The translations under genes were made by a program, and so were the position numbers. The notes beneath the pieces were generated by a model that saw only the letters and a list, made by a program, of their open reading frames with translations, had not been told where the DNA came from and ran no database searches. From an uncultured Devosia sp. (GTDB lineage: Bacteria > Pseudomonadota > Alphaproteobacteria > Rhizobiales > Devosiaceae), in the NCBI GenBank assembly GCA_946481445.1, contig CAMLOA010000158.1, forward strand, positions 1-5,612: a stretch of 5,612 bases of DNA, in the 5' to 3' direction. Shown one piece after another: positions 5,408 to 5,612 of this stretch (position 1 is its first letter; each line of letters begins with the position of its first letter).

Positions 5408-5612
5408 ATGGCCGTGACTTTGACCACGCCCAACACGCTCCTTGGCCTGTTCCGGCCCAAGGGTGACGTCGCCAAACTGGCATCCAACCTCGCAACTGTC
5501 GTGCTTGGCACGCTGCTTATCACCATCTGCGCCAAGATCAACGTGCCGGTCTGGCCGGTGCCGGTGACGCTGCAGACCTTCGCGGTTGCCGCGCTGGCCG
5601 CGGCCTTCGGCA
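5408..5612 (+). CDS. bioY: Biotin transporter BioY, N-terminal part (cut by window end)
   Basis: BioY is the substrate-binding S component of an energy-coupling-factor biotin transporter in the inner membrane; it works alone or with an EcfA/EcfT (BioM/BioN) module. Only the first 68 of roughly 190 residues are present. They show the first membrane helix (about 26-41, preceded by a short helix at 20-27) and the characteristic PVWPVPVTLQTF signature (47-58) leading into the next helix (59-67), which is diagnostic of BioY. The ATG at 5408 is well supported by GGAAGG (5396-5401) 6 nt upstream. The gene is divergent from the MBL hydrolase. Whether bioM/bioN or biotin synthesis genes follow lies outside the window. 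A BioR-type operator is not visible, so biotin control cannot be confirmed here. Confidence 0.92.
   Translation, partial: MAVTLTTPNTLLGLFRPKGDVAKLASNLATVVLGTLLITICAKINVPVWPVPVTLQTFAVAALAAAFG

Overview
The window looks like a piece of an alphaproteobacterial chromosome, most likely Hyphomicrobiales and perhaps Devosia-like. This is an inference from strongly GC-rich DNA with a G/C-biased third codon position, from the PdxH sequence type, and from family combinations (DUF898, M48, DUF1499, BioY) common in that group. No composition break, insertion sequence, tRNA, rRNA, CRISPR array or phage gene is visible. It reads as ordinary, densely packed chromosome.

Layout, left to right. (1) pdxH (+), pyridoxamine 5'-phosphate oxidase, has a GC-rich hairpin just upstream of its start. 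(2) A small unrecognised gene (-) converges on pdxH so tightly that the two stop codons overlap in the tetranucleotide CTAG at 738-741. (3) A 152-nt divergent gap at 966-1117 separates it from a rightward cluster of three membrane or envelope genes: a DUF898 (YjgN-like) multipass protein, an M48 zinc metallopeptidase joined to it by a TGATG stop/start overlap, and, after a 76-nt gap with a perfect hairpin, a DUF1499 protein. (4) A leftward MBL-fold hydrolase of the LACTB2-like type (lactamase fold plus C-terminal winged helix) ends 3 nt from the DUF1499 stop. (5) An 87-nt divergent gap with a hairpin precedes bioY (+), a biotin ECF-transporter S component cut by the window end.

How the genes relate. 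The DUF898-M48 overlap is the only strong functional link. Their coupling suggests co-production of an integral membrane protein and a membrane-anchored protease, plausibly for envelope maintenance; no substrate can be read from the sequence. DUF1499 may belong to the same transcript. pdxH (vitamin B6) and bioY (vitamin B7) are both cofactor genes but lie far apart on separate transcripts, so I do not infer a shared pathway. I found no convincing new biological system. The items most worth a second look are the DUF898-M48 pair, a helix-turn-helix-like reading on the minus strand of the 3493-3568 gap, the substitutions in PdxH, and the structured leaders of pdxH and bioY.
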